This document shows, piece by piece, positions 7,501 to 16,600 of a stretch of 26,891 bases of DNA. The DNA comes from a virus: positions 1 to 26,891 of the IMG/VR virus record IMGVR_UViG_3300025127_000217; one strand, 5' to 3'. Within the stretch, counting starts at the first letter, position 1, and each line of letters begins with the position of its first letter. The notes beneath the pieces were generated by a model. The model made no database searches. It saw only the letters and a list, made by a program, of their open reading frames with translations, and was not told the DNA's origin. Position numbers and translations under genes: made by a program.

Positions 7501-10500
7501 GTGGTATTAGAACCCCGCCAGATAATTGAACAACACCCGGACTTCCTGAATAAGTTTCAATTGCTGTAAGAGCAGTTTGAGTTGTGTAGGGATTTTTTGC
7601 ATATATCCTTGTAGGATTATCAAATGGGCCTTCTCTATGATTTGAAACAGCAACTCTAAATTTAATTGTTGCAGGATCTGCTGTGTTTTCAGAGAATATC
7701 TCTCCTGTTACAGTTTCACCAACTTGGAAAACACCAGATATCATTGATATTTCAATTAATTTAGGAACACAATACTTCGTCATGTTCACACCATCAAAAA
7801 ATGCATAAAGTCTTGATTGGGGTTTAAATCCTCTTCCGTCAAATGAGACGTTCCTTGAACGTATTATTGGAATCACTTCACTACTTACAAGAACATCACC
7901 AATTGACTCTTGATCAAATTGTTCAGTGATCAATTGTCTAGTTCCAGTTCTAGTTGATGTTCCTGTTCTAAAACTCTCTAAGAAAGTATCTTGAATCTGT
8001 TGTGTTACTTGTCCACCAGTAAATTGATTAATCCCAGTTTGCTCTCTGTTGCTGTTAGTAAATTCTTGTCCTGAACCAGTCCAAACAGTATCCCAACCCT
8101 CCCAAATCGTGCTTGTTAATCCTGTTTGTGGATCAAAACCACCAAATGATCTCTCGGCCTCAGCAACAGTTGAAGCAAAATTACCTTCTCTCTCAATAAC
8201 TCTTGCATCTAATCTTACTGTATCAACCCAAGTATCTGATGCAGGTCTTATTTCTAGAGATGCTTCCCAAAAATTAAGAATGAAAGGTGTAACACTCTCA
8301 GTTCTTGTTCCAAAAGATTGTGCTAAAAATGGAGTTTCTTCATAGTCAAGTGTTAAGACATTTCCTGTTTTTCTAATATTTGTTCCCTCTGGATCAGCAC
8401 CATTAAAAATATTATTTTGACCTTCAACTGGCCCCACTTGTAAATCAATTAAATTACAATAATGTGATGCTCTTAATTCTTTTCTTTTTATATCAATACT
8501 ATTTTTTAATGCTACTCCAGTTTCTTGAGGTAAAACAGTTGTAAAATTATCTACAAAAAATCCAGACTTAAATTTATTTAATCCATTTTCATCAGACACA
8601 AATAAATTAGCTGTATCAGTTTCTAACAGCGATAGAGTTGTATAGTATTCTAAATTTTGAATTCTCTGCTCAAGGACACGAATATCTTTCATTCGATATC
8701 TTTTATGCTTTAAGAATGATATCTGAGCATCACTAACATTATAGAGGTATGCAGGTAAAACTACCTCTGCTATTTCTAAAGCATCATCTACTGCAATTGG
8801 TTTATCTGGATTTTCACTGGGTGCACCTTCTGCTATAGAAAAATTACCATTTTTTGTTAAAAATATTCTATCAATTCTACCAAGATAGAAAGAAAAATCA
8901 AGAATTATTGATTCGTCTGATGCTAAAACATTTGCTGCGGAGTTACCAGATGCATCAAAAGATCTTCCAAAAAATTCAAGTGGAGATCTTTCACTTTCAG
9001 TAACATCGTAGTTTGAAACTCTAGGTCTTATATCAATAATATCGGTATTTCTAATACCATTAATAGTTTGTATGTCACCATTATAGTTAAAATCGTTATA
9101 AGAATTTTTTACAGTAACATCACCATCATCAGATGTTTCAAAATATGCACTTTCAAAATATACTTTTATTTTTTTTGTAGGAGATCTTCTTCCGTTTAGT
9201 CTTTTGATAAATCCAAAATCATAGATAGTTGATTTTTGTCCAGTGTTAAAACTATAATTTCCTGTTATATTTTTACTTACATTATCTAATGTATTTACCA
9301 CAGCTTGTACCACTGACTCTTCAAAGTTTACAACTTCTCCCTCTCTAAAACCTATGTCATTTAAAATGACAAATGATATTTGAGAGTCTGATAAAATTTC
9401 TGCCACAACTGCAACTGCACCTGATTGTAAACCTTTTATTTTTTCACCAATAATTAAATCTGTAGTTTTACCAGCAGGACTATCGATTGATGATAGAATC
9501 ATTTTTGGAGCAGAGGGATCCGCTGTTGAAAAAGACTCAAATATACCTAACACTCTTAAAACATCTGGAGTATTAAGAGATATTTTTTCATCTTGTACGC
9601 GGGTTCCGAAAGGATATCCACCAGCAGTTAATCCATCATTTAATGTTGCACCTCCAGTTCCAGATCCTGTCGAAGACGATTTATCTATTAGTTGAGAATT
9701 TATTCTCTGCTTTCTTTTGACCTTTGCTGTTACGCTTGTTTTTGCCAATGTTGCAACAAGTGTAGCATCTAAATTTCCACTTAAATCTGATCCAATATTA
9801 CTTATTTGTAAAGTCCCATTACCATCGCTAAACTCAAACTTATCATCAGTCAATCTTTCCTGAACTCCATCTTTTCTTATCAGTGAGTATCTTTCCTCAT
9901 CAAATGGTAAAAATGTTTCATTTGTTCCTGCTAATACAGCAGTAGTTAATTGGTCATCTGATGCATTTATTGTTACATCAAAAGTTTTTCTAATATTTAA
10001 AGTTGCTGATGATATATCGACATCTGATACATTTTTTCTTGGCATCTCTGTGAAGAGAGTATTATCATCAGATCTTGAAAAGGGAGTTGTAACAAGTGTT
10101 AGATCTGGTATTTCAAGAGATGTGCCGGCTGTCGATTTATATAATGCACCTTCAGTAACTCCAGTTACTGTTGCCACTCCTGTGACAACCACATTAGATG
10201 TATTTACCTCAGTTATTCTCACTAAAGATTTGTCATCATTACCTAAACCACCAAATTTAAGTAAATTACCCACCTTTAGTTTTCCGGGAAATAGTGGATT
10301 TCCACTTGTAACTGTACTGATTGAAACTGACCCACTTCCAGTTGCTGATGTCATATTTGCGGATCCAAAATTAAATAAATCTTGTTGAACCACATCTGCA
10401 ACAAAACTTTTTGCAGATCCAACATTTCCTAGATTAGGGCCTGCATATAATGATTTTACGTCACTAATACCAAATGATGTGACTGCTAAAGCTATTCTAC

Positions 10501-12106
10501 TATTTTCTTCTCCATTTATAATTAATGGTTCATTCGGAACTAAATCACCAGATCTATCATAAATTGATAAGGATGTTGTATTACTTGCGTTTGATCTTAA
10601 GAATCCAGTCGCTCCACTAAATTTTCCTTTTATAAAAGCAGGTGTACTTAATGTTATTGCTTGATTTAATGTAACATTAGTAAATGTTTGAATATCAAAA
10701 AGTGATATGTCATACTCATTAATATTTGAATTAGTTGCATTATATGATCCAGACTCTAAGACAAAATCATATACTCTAGCGACACCTATCTCCGATCCCA
10801 CAATTGATCCACCAGTTGGTAAACCATCAGATCTTTGATCTCTCAAACTCACTACAAATGTGTTACCTATTCCAACTTCTGGTGATCCTGTTTGTCTATT
10901 AAGTGTTAATGTTGCACCTGTTTTATAATTTACCCTTTGACTTTCTATTTTCTTTGTTGTTCTAGGTTTTTCAACGTCAAGGAAAGTTGATGATATGGTT
11001 TCTATTTCATATCCTTTTACAAATGCCTTTCCTGCGGATACTTGAAATAAAGCAAGATCATCATTAGCAACAACTCCAGATTCAGTTGCTTGACCTTGAC
11101 CAAATACACCACCATTTCCTAGATTATCATTTAAAGACTCTCTTACTCTAATTGAAAAAGGTTTTACGGTATAATCACCAGATTCAGCGAATGTTCTTCT
11201 TGCTAGTTCATCATTTAATAAATTATAGTCAGATGTTGTTGGCCTTGTTCTTAGAATACCAGACCTTACTGATGCTAATTCAACAAAATCATCATCATTA
11301 GTATCATCTAAAGGTTTGAAAAATAATGAGCAACTTATCTTTAATCTATCAGCACCCGGTGCTGCAAAGTTATTGAATCCTTTTGAGTTGTCAGTTAATG
11401 ATGAATCTTCATCAGAGTTAACAGTTTCTTCTAAAACTCTTAGTCCAATTCTTCCAGTCGGTGTGTTTCCATATTGATCTAAAAGAATTGTTTGAGATGC
11501 GACGCTGACAAAAGTTCCTCTTATAAAATAGACACCCTCCGAAATTGAATAAGAAGAAGCTATTGATGCTGCGTTTTGAGATATTGCACCTGCAAATGCC
11601 TCTCCTTTGGGTATAAATGTACTGTTTTCTGGGCCAGATATAATGTCAATATCTGCTGCTAATAATTCACCATTTGCAATAGAGGTGTTTTCATTTGTCG
11701 TGCTTGAAGTATCATATCTAATGTATAATGTTAAATTATTTCTTATGGAATCTGTCGAATCTAATATTTTTACAACAGTCGCTGATACACCAGTTCTTAA
11801 ACCTACAATTTTACGATTTAGTAATTGGTCAACATATGATTTAACAGTAACACCAAGATACTCATTATTAATTTCTACACAAGCAAAATTACTATTATAA
11901 GTTGTATTTCCGGGTATGACTTTAGCACCCTCTTTAAACATATGGGTGCCAAATTTAGAAATTTGATCCTGTAATATGGACTGTAAACCAGTTAACTCTC
12001 TTGCTTGAACTGGAAAACCCGGTTTGAATAAAACTTTGTAATAATTATCATCTGCATTAAAATCGTCAAAATATGGCGATACATTTAGATTGGTTGTTTG
12101 TGCCAT
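4514..12106 (-). CDS. DUF4815-type giant virion structural protein, 2530 residues
   Basis: Large structural protein, probably of the baseplate or its fibre-attachment ring. The N-terminus (PYFDDFNADDNYYKVLFKPG, then PVQARELTGLQSILQDQI, near 10-50) is the signature of the DUF4815 family. A predicted coiled coil at 1136-1163 (RYRMKDIRVLEQRIQNLEYY) and a beta domain from about 1695 (DPLAQSFYVGDSTGIFATSV, then YLSPGTEYAICML) are both typical of that family. Added modules are visible: GLQSGA and GGTSGA segments near 490, 885 and 1570, a GGEGYTTGD repeat near 1983, and the ST...NEIIKY...R module at 2117-2177. By gene order it replaces T4 genes 9, 10, 11, 12 and wac. Its start lies six bases after gene 8; no clear Shine-Dalgarno sequence is seen. 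The exact role in the particle is unknown. Confidence 0.88.
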   Translation of the reverse strand: MAQTTNLNVSPYFDDFNADDNYYKVLFKPGFPVQARELTGLQSILQDQISKFGTHMFKEGAKVIPGNTTYNSNFACVEINNEYLGVTVKSYVDQLLNRKIVGLRTGVSATVVKILDSTDSIRNNLTLYIRYDTSSTTNENTSIANGELLAADIDIISGPENSTFIPKGEAFAGAISQNAASIASSYSISEGVYFIRGTFVSVASQTILLDQYGNTPTGRIGLRVLEETVNSDEDSSLTDNSKGFNNFAAPGADRLKISCSLFFKPLDDTNDDDFVELASVRSGILRTRPTTSDYNLLNDELARRTFAESGDYTVKPFSIRVRESLNDNLGNGGVFGQGQATESGVVANDDLALFQVSAGKAFVKGYEIETISSTFLDVEKPRTTKKIESQRVNYKTGATLTLNRQTGSPEVGIGNTFVVSLRDQRSDGLPTGGSIVGSEIGVARVYDFVLESGSYNATNSNINEYDISLFDIQTFTNVTLNQAITLSTPAFIKGKFSGATGFLRSNASNTTSLSIYDRSGDLVPNEPLIINGEENSRIALAVTSFGISDVKSLYAGPNLGNVGSAKSFVADVVQQDLFNFGSANMTSATGSGSVSISTVTSGNPLFPGKLKVGNLLKFGGLGNDDKSLVRITEVNTSNVVVTGVATVTGVTEGALYKSTAGTSLEIPDLTLVTTPFSRSDDNTLFTEMPRKNVSDVDISSATLNIRKTFDVTINASDDQLTTAVLAGTNETFLPFDEERYSLIRKDGVQERLTDDKFEFSDGNGTLQISNIGSDLSGNLDATLVATLAKTSVTAKVKRKQRINSQLIDKSSSTGSGTGGATLNDGLTAGGYPFGTRVQDEKISLNTPDVLRVLGIFESFSTADPSAPKMILSSIDSPAGKTTDLIIGEKIKGLQSGAVAVVAEILSDSQISFVILNDIGFREGEVVNFEESVVQAVVNTLDNVSKNITGNYSFNTGQKSTIYDFGFIKRLNGRRSPTKKIKVYFESAYFETSDDGDVTVKNSYNDFNYNGDIQTINGIRNTDIIDIRPRVSNYDVTESERSPLEFFGRSFDASGNSAANVLASDESIILDFSFYLGRIDRIFLTKNGNFSIAEGAPSENPDKPIAVDDALEIAEVVLPAYLYNVSDAQISFLKHKRYRMKDIRVLEQRIQNLEYYTTLSLLETDTANLFVSDENGLNKFKSGFFVDNFTTVLPQETGVALKNSIDIKRKELRASHYCNLIDLQVGPVEGQNNIFNGADPEGTNIRKTGNVLTLDYEETPFLAQSFGTRTESVTPFILNFWEASLEIRPASDTWVDTVRLDARVIEREGNFASTVAEAERSFGGFDPQTGLTSTIWEGWDTVWTGSGQEFTNSNREQTGINQFTGGQVTQQIQDTFLESFRTGTSTRTGTRQLITEQFDQESIGDVLVSSEVIPIIRSRNVSFDGRGFKPQSRLYAFFDGVNMTKYCVPKLIEISMISGVFQVGETVTGEIFSENTADPATIKFRVAVSNHREGPFDNPTRIYAKNPYTTQTALTAIETYSGSPGVVQLSGGVLIPPTYSSTSTTINVDCESLAEQPQGDFFGRIETGMILKGGTSGAEAQVTDLRLISDYAATCLGSFFIPNPNIATNPTFQSGRRTFTLIDNEQNNRSQASTIASEVFDSTGTLETVQENIISLRNARIQNQSVNESRSEREVTGSILIASNVTGQQFQEQQVDPLAQSFYVGDSTGIFATSVEVYFATVDQGNIPVQLDLRTVKLGVPSQEVLPFSQLTLDPDQITTSSNGSIATKFNFKAPVYLSPGTEYAICMLSASADYRVFISRIGENDLITDEFVSNQPTLGSLFKSQNASTWEPSQWEDLKFIINRAEFSPSGSVEIYNPILSEGNAQIPKLQPNSLNLQTNKIRIGISSAFSGKANDVHPTIGNVISQSQDVSGASGNLVATAGIATGSLTVSRVGLGYTPAGGTSDGTGTTVAGVALTTITGSGRDAKATVLYKEGSVVSATITSGGEGYTTGDVLGITTSLGVNARLTVASIGSTSELIVDNVQGKFAVGTGKTLFFSGGLNAIGDIIGITSAVTGAGGTYGAFPTTSGITTISDGLHIEVNHKNHGMHHQINRVIISGAESDVAETKLTSPYANDSTANISIGSTSEFSTFENVGVAASNPGYIKIKNEIIKYTGFSGNNLTGITRQQDSTQGQNYVAGDIVTKYELGGVSLRRINTTHNLANVTDTNPITLDSYKIKLDMGANGIGRTSSESFPQLKVKETKSGGGNRIHASQNMAFDLIKPLIQNTTVQGTNLSAEIKTVSGTSVNTGSGQGSDTPFVVQGTESVAINQSNYMNTPRIIASRVNETNNDSITVLPGDRSFNMTLNLNSNDSRISPTVDMERISALLVSNRVDKLISNFKNDNRVDGLDTDPSAFQYVSKENVLQTSGTSLKVVLDAHINEYTDIRAFFAISENPGFDPIFVPFPGFNNLNERAQVISIDESDGKTDALTPPSEASGFVSDQLQFKELTFSISDLPSFRAFRVKFVLTSTNQVYVPRVSNLKVIALA

Positions 12107-12112
12107 GGGTGA

Positions 12113-13669
12113 TTAGAATTGCAATATAACTTTAATATCTTCTTTTTGATTAGAAGAACGGGTAATGGCTGGTCGATGATCAACGTATATTATATTACCA
12201 GAGTATTTTTTAACCTCTGGGTTTGACACACCTTTTGTAAATGTCTGACCAAGATAGTATGTTTTATTATTTATTGAGGTGGATAAACCACTAAATGATG
12301 TTTGAATTGCAAGAGTATCTGATCCATCATCAGGAACAATGCTAAAACTTCCACCGTCAGATATGTCAGCAGTAAATCTATCTGCGTTAAAACCATAAAT
12401 CGGTGATGTAGTGCCAAGACCGACAGTTGTAAAACCTGCCTGATTACGATCTTGCCAATATTTTAAAACTCCAGTAACTTGATCATAACCAAGAACTCTA
12501 CCAATAGCAGTAACTCCTGTTCCAGTTGTTTGTGTTATGATCGAATCTGGAGTAAAAGTTGCTGAACTATATCCTGTACCAGTCAGTCTTAAAGCATAAG
12601 CAGCACTTGCTTTATCTAAAGTAAGCAAAGATGACGATCCAAAAGCTTGAGGGTTTTCGATTATACCAATTCTAGATATTTGATTACCCGTGATAAAGTC
12701 TGGATTTTCTGAATCATTTTCAATACGTGAATAAACCAAAGCATTTGATGCTCCCAACTCTTTGTAAATATCCTTACCATGTCCACCTTGTGGTGGGATG
12801 ATCACATCAAGTTGAGGATATGAGTCTGGTCTTGGTAAACCACCGGCAACTATATCAACAGTTCCAAATGTATATCCAGATCCTTGATTAGTAACTATGA
12901 CAGATCCTATTTGTTGATCAGCATTTACAGTTACAGTGCATTCAGCACCACTGCCATCTCCTTTGATTGGAACTCTTGTATAAGTTCTATTTGCAGTTCC
13001 TAAACCTACACCTCTGTTTTGCACGATAACAACTTTTACACCACCATCAACTGCGTTATCTCTTACAGAAGAATTATCAGTGCCAGTAGACCAGTCTGAA
13101 GGCACTGGCATGAATTCTGTTGAATCAAACTTTACAAGTTCTGATGGTTTTATTGTATAAAGGTATTTCCAAATGTAACCATCTCCACTCGAACCCGCTG
13201 CTTTTGGTTCTAAATCTGTAAATGTTGGTTCATCAAGAGATGGTTTACCATTTGGATTTTCTGGATTTGTGCCATTCTCTAAACAAATATAAACTCTAAA
13301 GTCACTATTCACCACGTAATAAGTTGCATTGTATAATGTGGTTCCTTGTCCATTCTTTGGAGGATTGTTAATACTATAATCTGGCCTATAATAATCATAT
13401 GTTGTTCCAGAATTCCAACTATTTTTTCGCACTACTTGCTTTACATCACTCGCATTGACCTTTTTTAAGGCAATCATAGTATCATAATAATCGTTTTGAT
13501 TATCAAAACTATCAATTGGTGCAGGGGGATTATTATTCCATGTTGCTTGAATTATTGTCGGATCTGTCAAACCGACAAAAGTATAATAAGAATTAGACGA
13601 TGAAGATACTCCAGCTACAAAATTCTTCGCATTTAATATTCTTATCTGGTCAGTTATTATGGCAGACAT
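12113..13669 (-). CDS. 8: Baseplate wedge protein (T4 gp8-like)
   Basis: In T4, gp8 is a dimer in each baseplate wedge, bound to gp7, gp10 and gp6. Here the GDGYIWKYLYTI block (162-173) matches T4 GDGYVWEYLFEI. RVYICLENG (125-133), the early ATWNNNPPAPIDS (42-54, T4 PPYPTDS) and GGHGKDIYKELGA (295-307) also fit. The C-terminal YVDHRPAITRSSNQKEDIKV is the usual family ending. At 518 residues it is much longer than T4 gp8 (334). Extra parts include a GSGYTFGTVDIV repeat at 263-274 and a glycine- and threonine-rich stretch at 362-425 (GTGYSSATF, TTGTGVTAIGRVLGYD). An ATAAATA box lies 18 bases before the ATG; no clear Shine-Dalgarno sequence is present. Confidence 0.9.
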   Translation of the reverse strand: MSAIITDQIRILNAKNFVAGVSSSSNSYYTFVGLTDPTIIQATWNNNPPAPIDSFDNQNDYYDTMIALKKVNASDVKQVVRKNSWNSGTTYDYYRPDYSINNPPKNGQGTTLYNATYYVVNSDFRVYICLENGTNPENPNGKPSLDEPTFTDLEPKAAGSSGDGYIWKYLYTIKPSELVKFDSTEFMPVPSDWSTGTDNSSVRDNAVDGGVKVVIVQNRGVGLGTANRTYTRVPIKGDGSGAECTVTVNADQQIGSVIVTNQGSGYTFGTVDIVAGGLPRPDSYPQLDVIIPPQGGHGKDIYKELGASNALVYSRIENDSENPDFITGNQISRIGIIENPQAFGSSSLLTLDKASAAYALRLTGTGYSSATFTPDSIITQTTGTGVTAIGRVLGYDQVTGVLKYWQDRNQAGFTTVGLGTTSPIYGFNADRFTADISDGGSFSIVPDDGSDTLAIQTSFSGLSTSINNKTYYLGQTFTKGVSNPEVKKYSGNIIYVDHRPAITRSSNQKEDIKVILQF

Positions 13670-13687
13670 TTATTTGAATTTTTTAGT

Positions 13688-13694
13688 TATTTAT
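13688..13694 (-). promoter_or_regulatory. Candidate T4-type late promoter box upstream of gene 8
   Basis: The minus strand reads CATAAATAAC, the same ten bases as before gene 15. It overlaps the TAA stop of the giant gene and ends 18 bases before the gene 8 ATG. It differs from the T4 late consensus TATAAATA only at the first base. The leader after it is A-rich with no clear ribosome binding site. Confidence 0.5.
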
Positions 13695-16600
13695 GTGGTA
13701 TAACTTCCTACTTTTAAGGAAGCCTTCCTTGTTAATATAACACCAGTCTCGATTCCAGTGATACCATTTGAAGTATTTACTGTATAAGCACGAGAAACAT
13801 TACGATCAGACATGATAATTTTACCAAAACTGTAATCACCATAATAAGTGCTATTGGCAAGTCCAACTAGCCCAGCGGTATTTGCAACACTCACAATAAC
13901 TCTTGTCAAAGCAGTTTGTCCAAATCCAACTGCATCAGTTGTTACTCCCGATACAGCAGCTACACGATACACATTATCTATGAAGGTTGTTCCGATACCA
14001 ACGATACTGTCATCACTATAATCCATTGATGATCTTGCAGAACCAACGTTTGAATTTTTAATTACAAAATAATCACCAACTGCTATCGCAGACTCTGTGA
14101 TTGCATTTGTTGCACCTTGTGTAATATCTGAATTTCTTAAATCAGAGTCATATGGAATGACTAAATCTAGTTGAATCGTGGGATGAGTGATACCACCAAT
14201 AGTTGTGATAGCGATACCACTAATCACACCACTATCACCCGTAAATGATACAACAGTATTACTTTCAGTAAGTGTAGGTTGAGCACCTATTAACACAACA
14301 GGAGGGTTTGTTCCTGTATATCCGATTCCAGATTGAACACCTACTGTTATTGCAGACACAGAACCATTTGCAATGGTTGCAGTCGCTTCAGCACGAGCAG
14401 TTGTTCCAAGTCCTACAGGATTTTGAATTGTAACAGTTGGAGCACTTGTATATCCTTTACCTCCATCAGAAATTACAACACTTGTGATAGTTCCTGCAGC
14501 AGAAACAACAGCTGTTGCAGCAGCAGCGACTCTTTCAGCATTATTAAATATAACAATATCTTTTTGGAAATCAGTTGCAACAAGGTTCTCATTTTTTGGA
14601 TTGAAGAATGGTCTTAAATTACTTAAGTATGCAATTGTCGTGCCAACACCAACAGATTGTATAAAGTTTGTCGTTGGGAAAATTCTACCATCATATAATT
14701 CACGACTCTTACTTACAATCTTACCCTCAATAAAGAGATCTTCAGTTTGTTTTGTCCACTTGACAGGTCTCTTCTCTCTAGTATCCTCAAACACACCGGG
14801 GCCATCATATGCATTTGTATCAACTGAATTGGATGATGTTATTTCAACAACACTTCTTTCATTTTCTTGTAACCAATCTTTTTGACCCAATTTATTATGA
14901 TACCCAAGTGTGAGTGTATCACCAACTTTGACTGTGGCGATTACATCTCTATCAACCACATCAGCACCACCTGTCCCTCTATAGAATAATATTTTTAATC
15001 TATCACCGGATTTAGGTGGTTCATCAAATGTAATTGTTGCACCACCGGGGAATGAATATGATTCGCCGGGTATTTGGAGAATATCATTTATGAATACAAA
15101 CAATGTATCTTCAACTTTTACCAAAGATCCGGGTCTAGATTGTATTGATAATGAATCACCACCAACTGATATTGGGAAGGTTCTTCTTGATCCGGTGAAT
15201 AGATTTGAGAAATCATCTAATATCTGTAGTTGTCCGACTGCCCAACCAGTAAATTGATCACTATCAACTTCATTAATTGTAAATTCTATTTCTTCAAAAT
15301 TTGGATTCGCAGTTGTAGGTATGCCAACAGATGAGAAATAAGTATCAATACCAGCTAAAGGTAAAGTTAATATTTGATTTACACCATAACCATATCCTAG
15401 ATTTGTTATCTTAAAGTCAATAACAGTGGATCCTTGACTTACTACGACATCTGCCCTTGTCTCTGTTCCTCCAATTCCCGGTGAACTTGCACTATAAACA
15501 AGAGGAATATCAGTATATGATAATGGTTCATCAATTACAACTTTCATTAACTGATTTACTTTACCGCACCTTGCATAATTATGAGGTCTTGTTGATACAC
15601 CAGTATTAACCTCAAACTGAGTGCTATTCAAAACTTTCAATACAGTTGATCCATCAAATCCGACATCTTGTCCACTCGCAGAATTGTTATTACCTCTTGG
15701 TGCTATTAAAACAGGTTGAACTGTTCCACCGCTTATAAAGTTACTGAGTGTTACTCCGGTTCCTATATTGATACTAAACTGAGTAGCACTAGCAACACCT
15801 GCCACAGAAACGCCACAAAAAGCATCATCTCCTGATCTTGGGAAAGTGTGAGTTGGGGTGCTGCCATCAGATGATGATGACATTCCAAGATCATTTAACA
15901 ATACATCACTACTCTTTCCTGTTACTGATAAACCATGAGCAGCACTTGTCGTTACAGTCATGATTCCAGAGGCACTATGATATATCGCACTTTGCACACC
16001 AACAGCAGGTGCATAATCGCAAGTAAATGCAATACCTGATAATACAATCTCGTTACCAACTGACAATCCATGTGCTGTTGATGTTGTAACAGTGGTAAGA
16101 CCTGTGATCGATGTGTATCCTACATTTGATATATCTCTAGGAACATAGAATACTCTATCAGTTGTTATTGCAACGCTAGTAACATGTCCATCAGATACTG
16201 CTGCTGTTCCAATAGAGAAAACACCAGCACCATCAAATCTTTCAGTTTGAATAGCAACATTTACAACTGTTTGTATTCCAGCCCTATAACCAGATCCTGT
16301 ATTCCCTATTGAAACAGATGAAATGGTTCCGGCAGTTGAAACAATAACAGTTCCTCCAGCAGAAACTAACGGTTGATATCCAAACCCTCTTGTTGATCCC
16401 ACTGAAACAATTAAACCACCAACAGGTATAGAAGCAGCGTTGGCATCTCTTGTTGCTGTTACGATTCCTGATCCAGTCCATGATAATGTGGTGCCAGAGT
16501 CTTCTGCGAGTGTAAAGTCTCCATTTGATCCGGGAGTTTGTAGAACACCGTTTATAAGAACTAAAGCGTTATTAGTGGCAACTCCTGAGATTGAAGTGCC

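Noticed and set aside
12268-12274. ATAAATA box inside gene 8
   Set aside because: It lies within coding sequence with no gene start nearby; it is listed only as a measure of the chance rate for the promoter motif.
14333-14885. Two overlapping plus-strand frames of 94 and 133 codons
   Set aside because: They lie wholly inside the giant gene, overlap each other in different frames, and one is serine-, cysteine- and asparagine-rich as expected for the reverse complement of alanine- and threonine-rich repeats.
16284-16481. 65-codon minus-strand frame inside the giant gene
   Set aside because: Out-of-frame shadow with many C, W, N and R residues and no start context.
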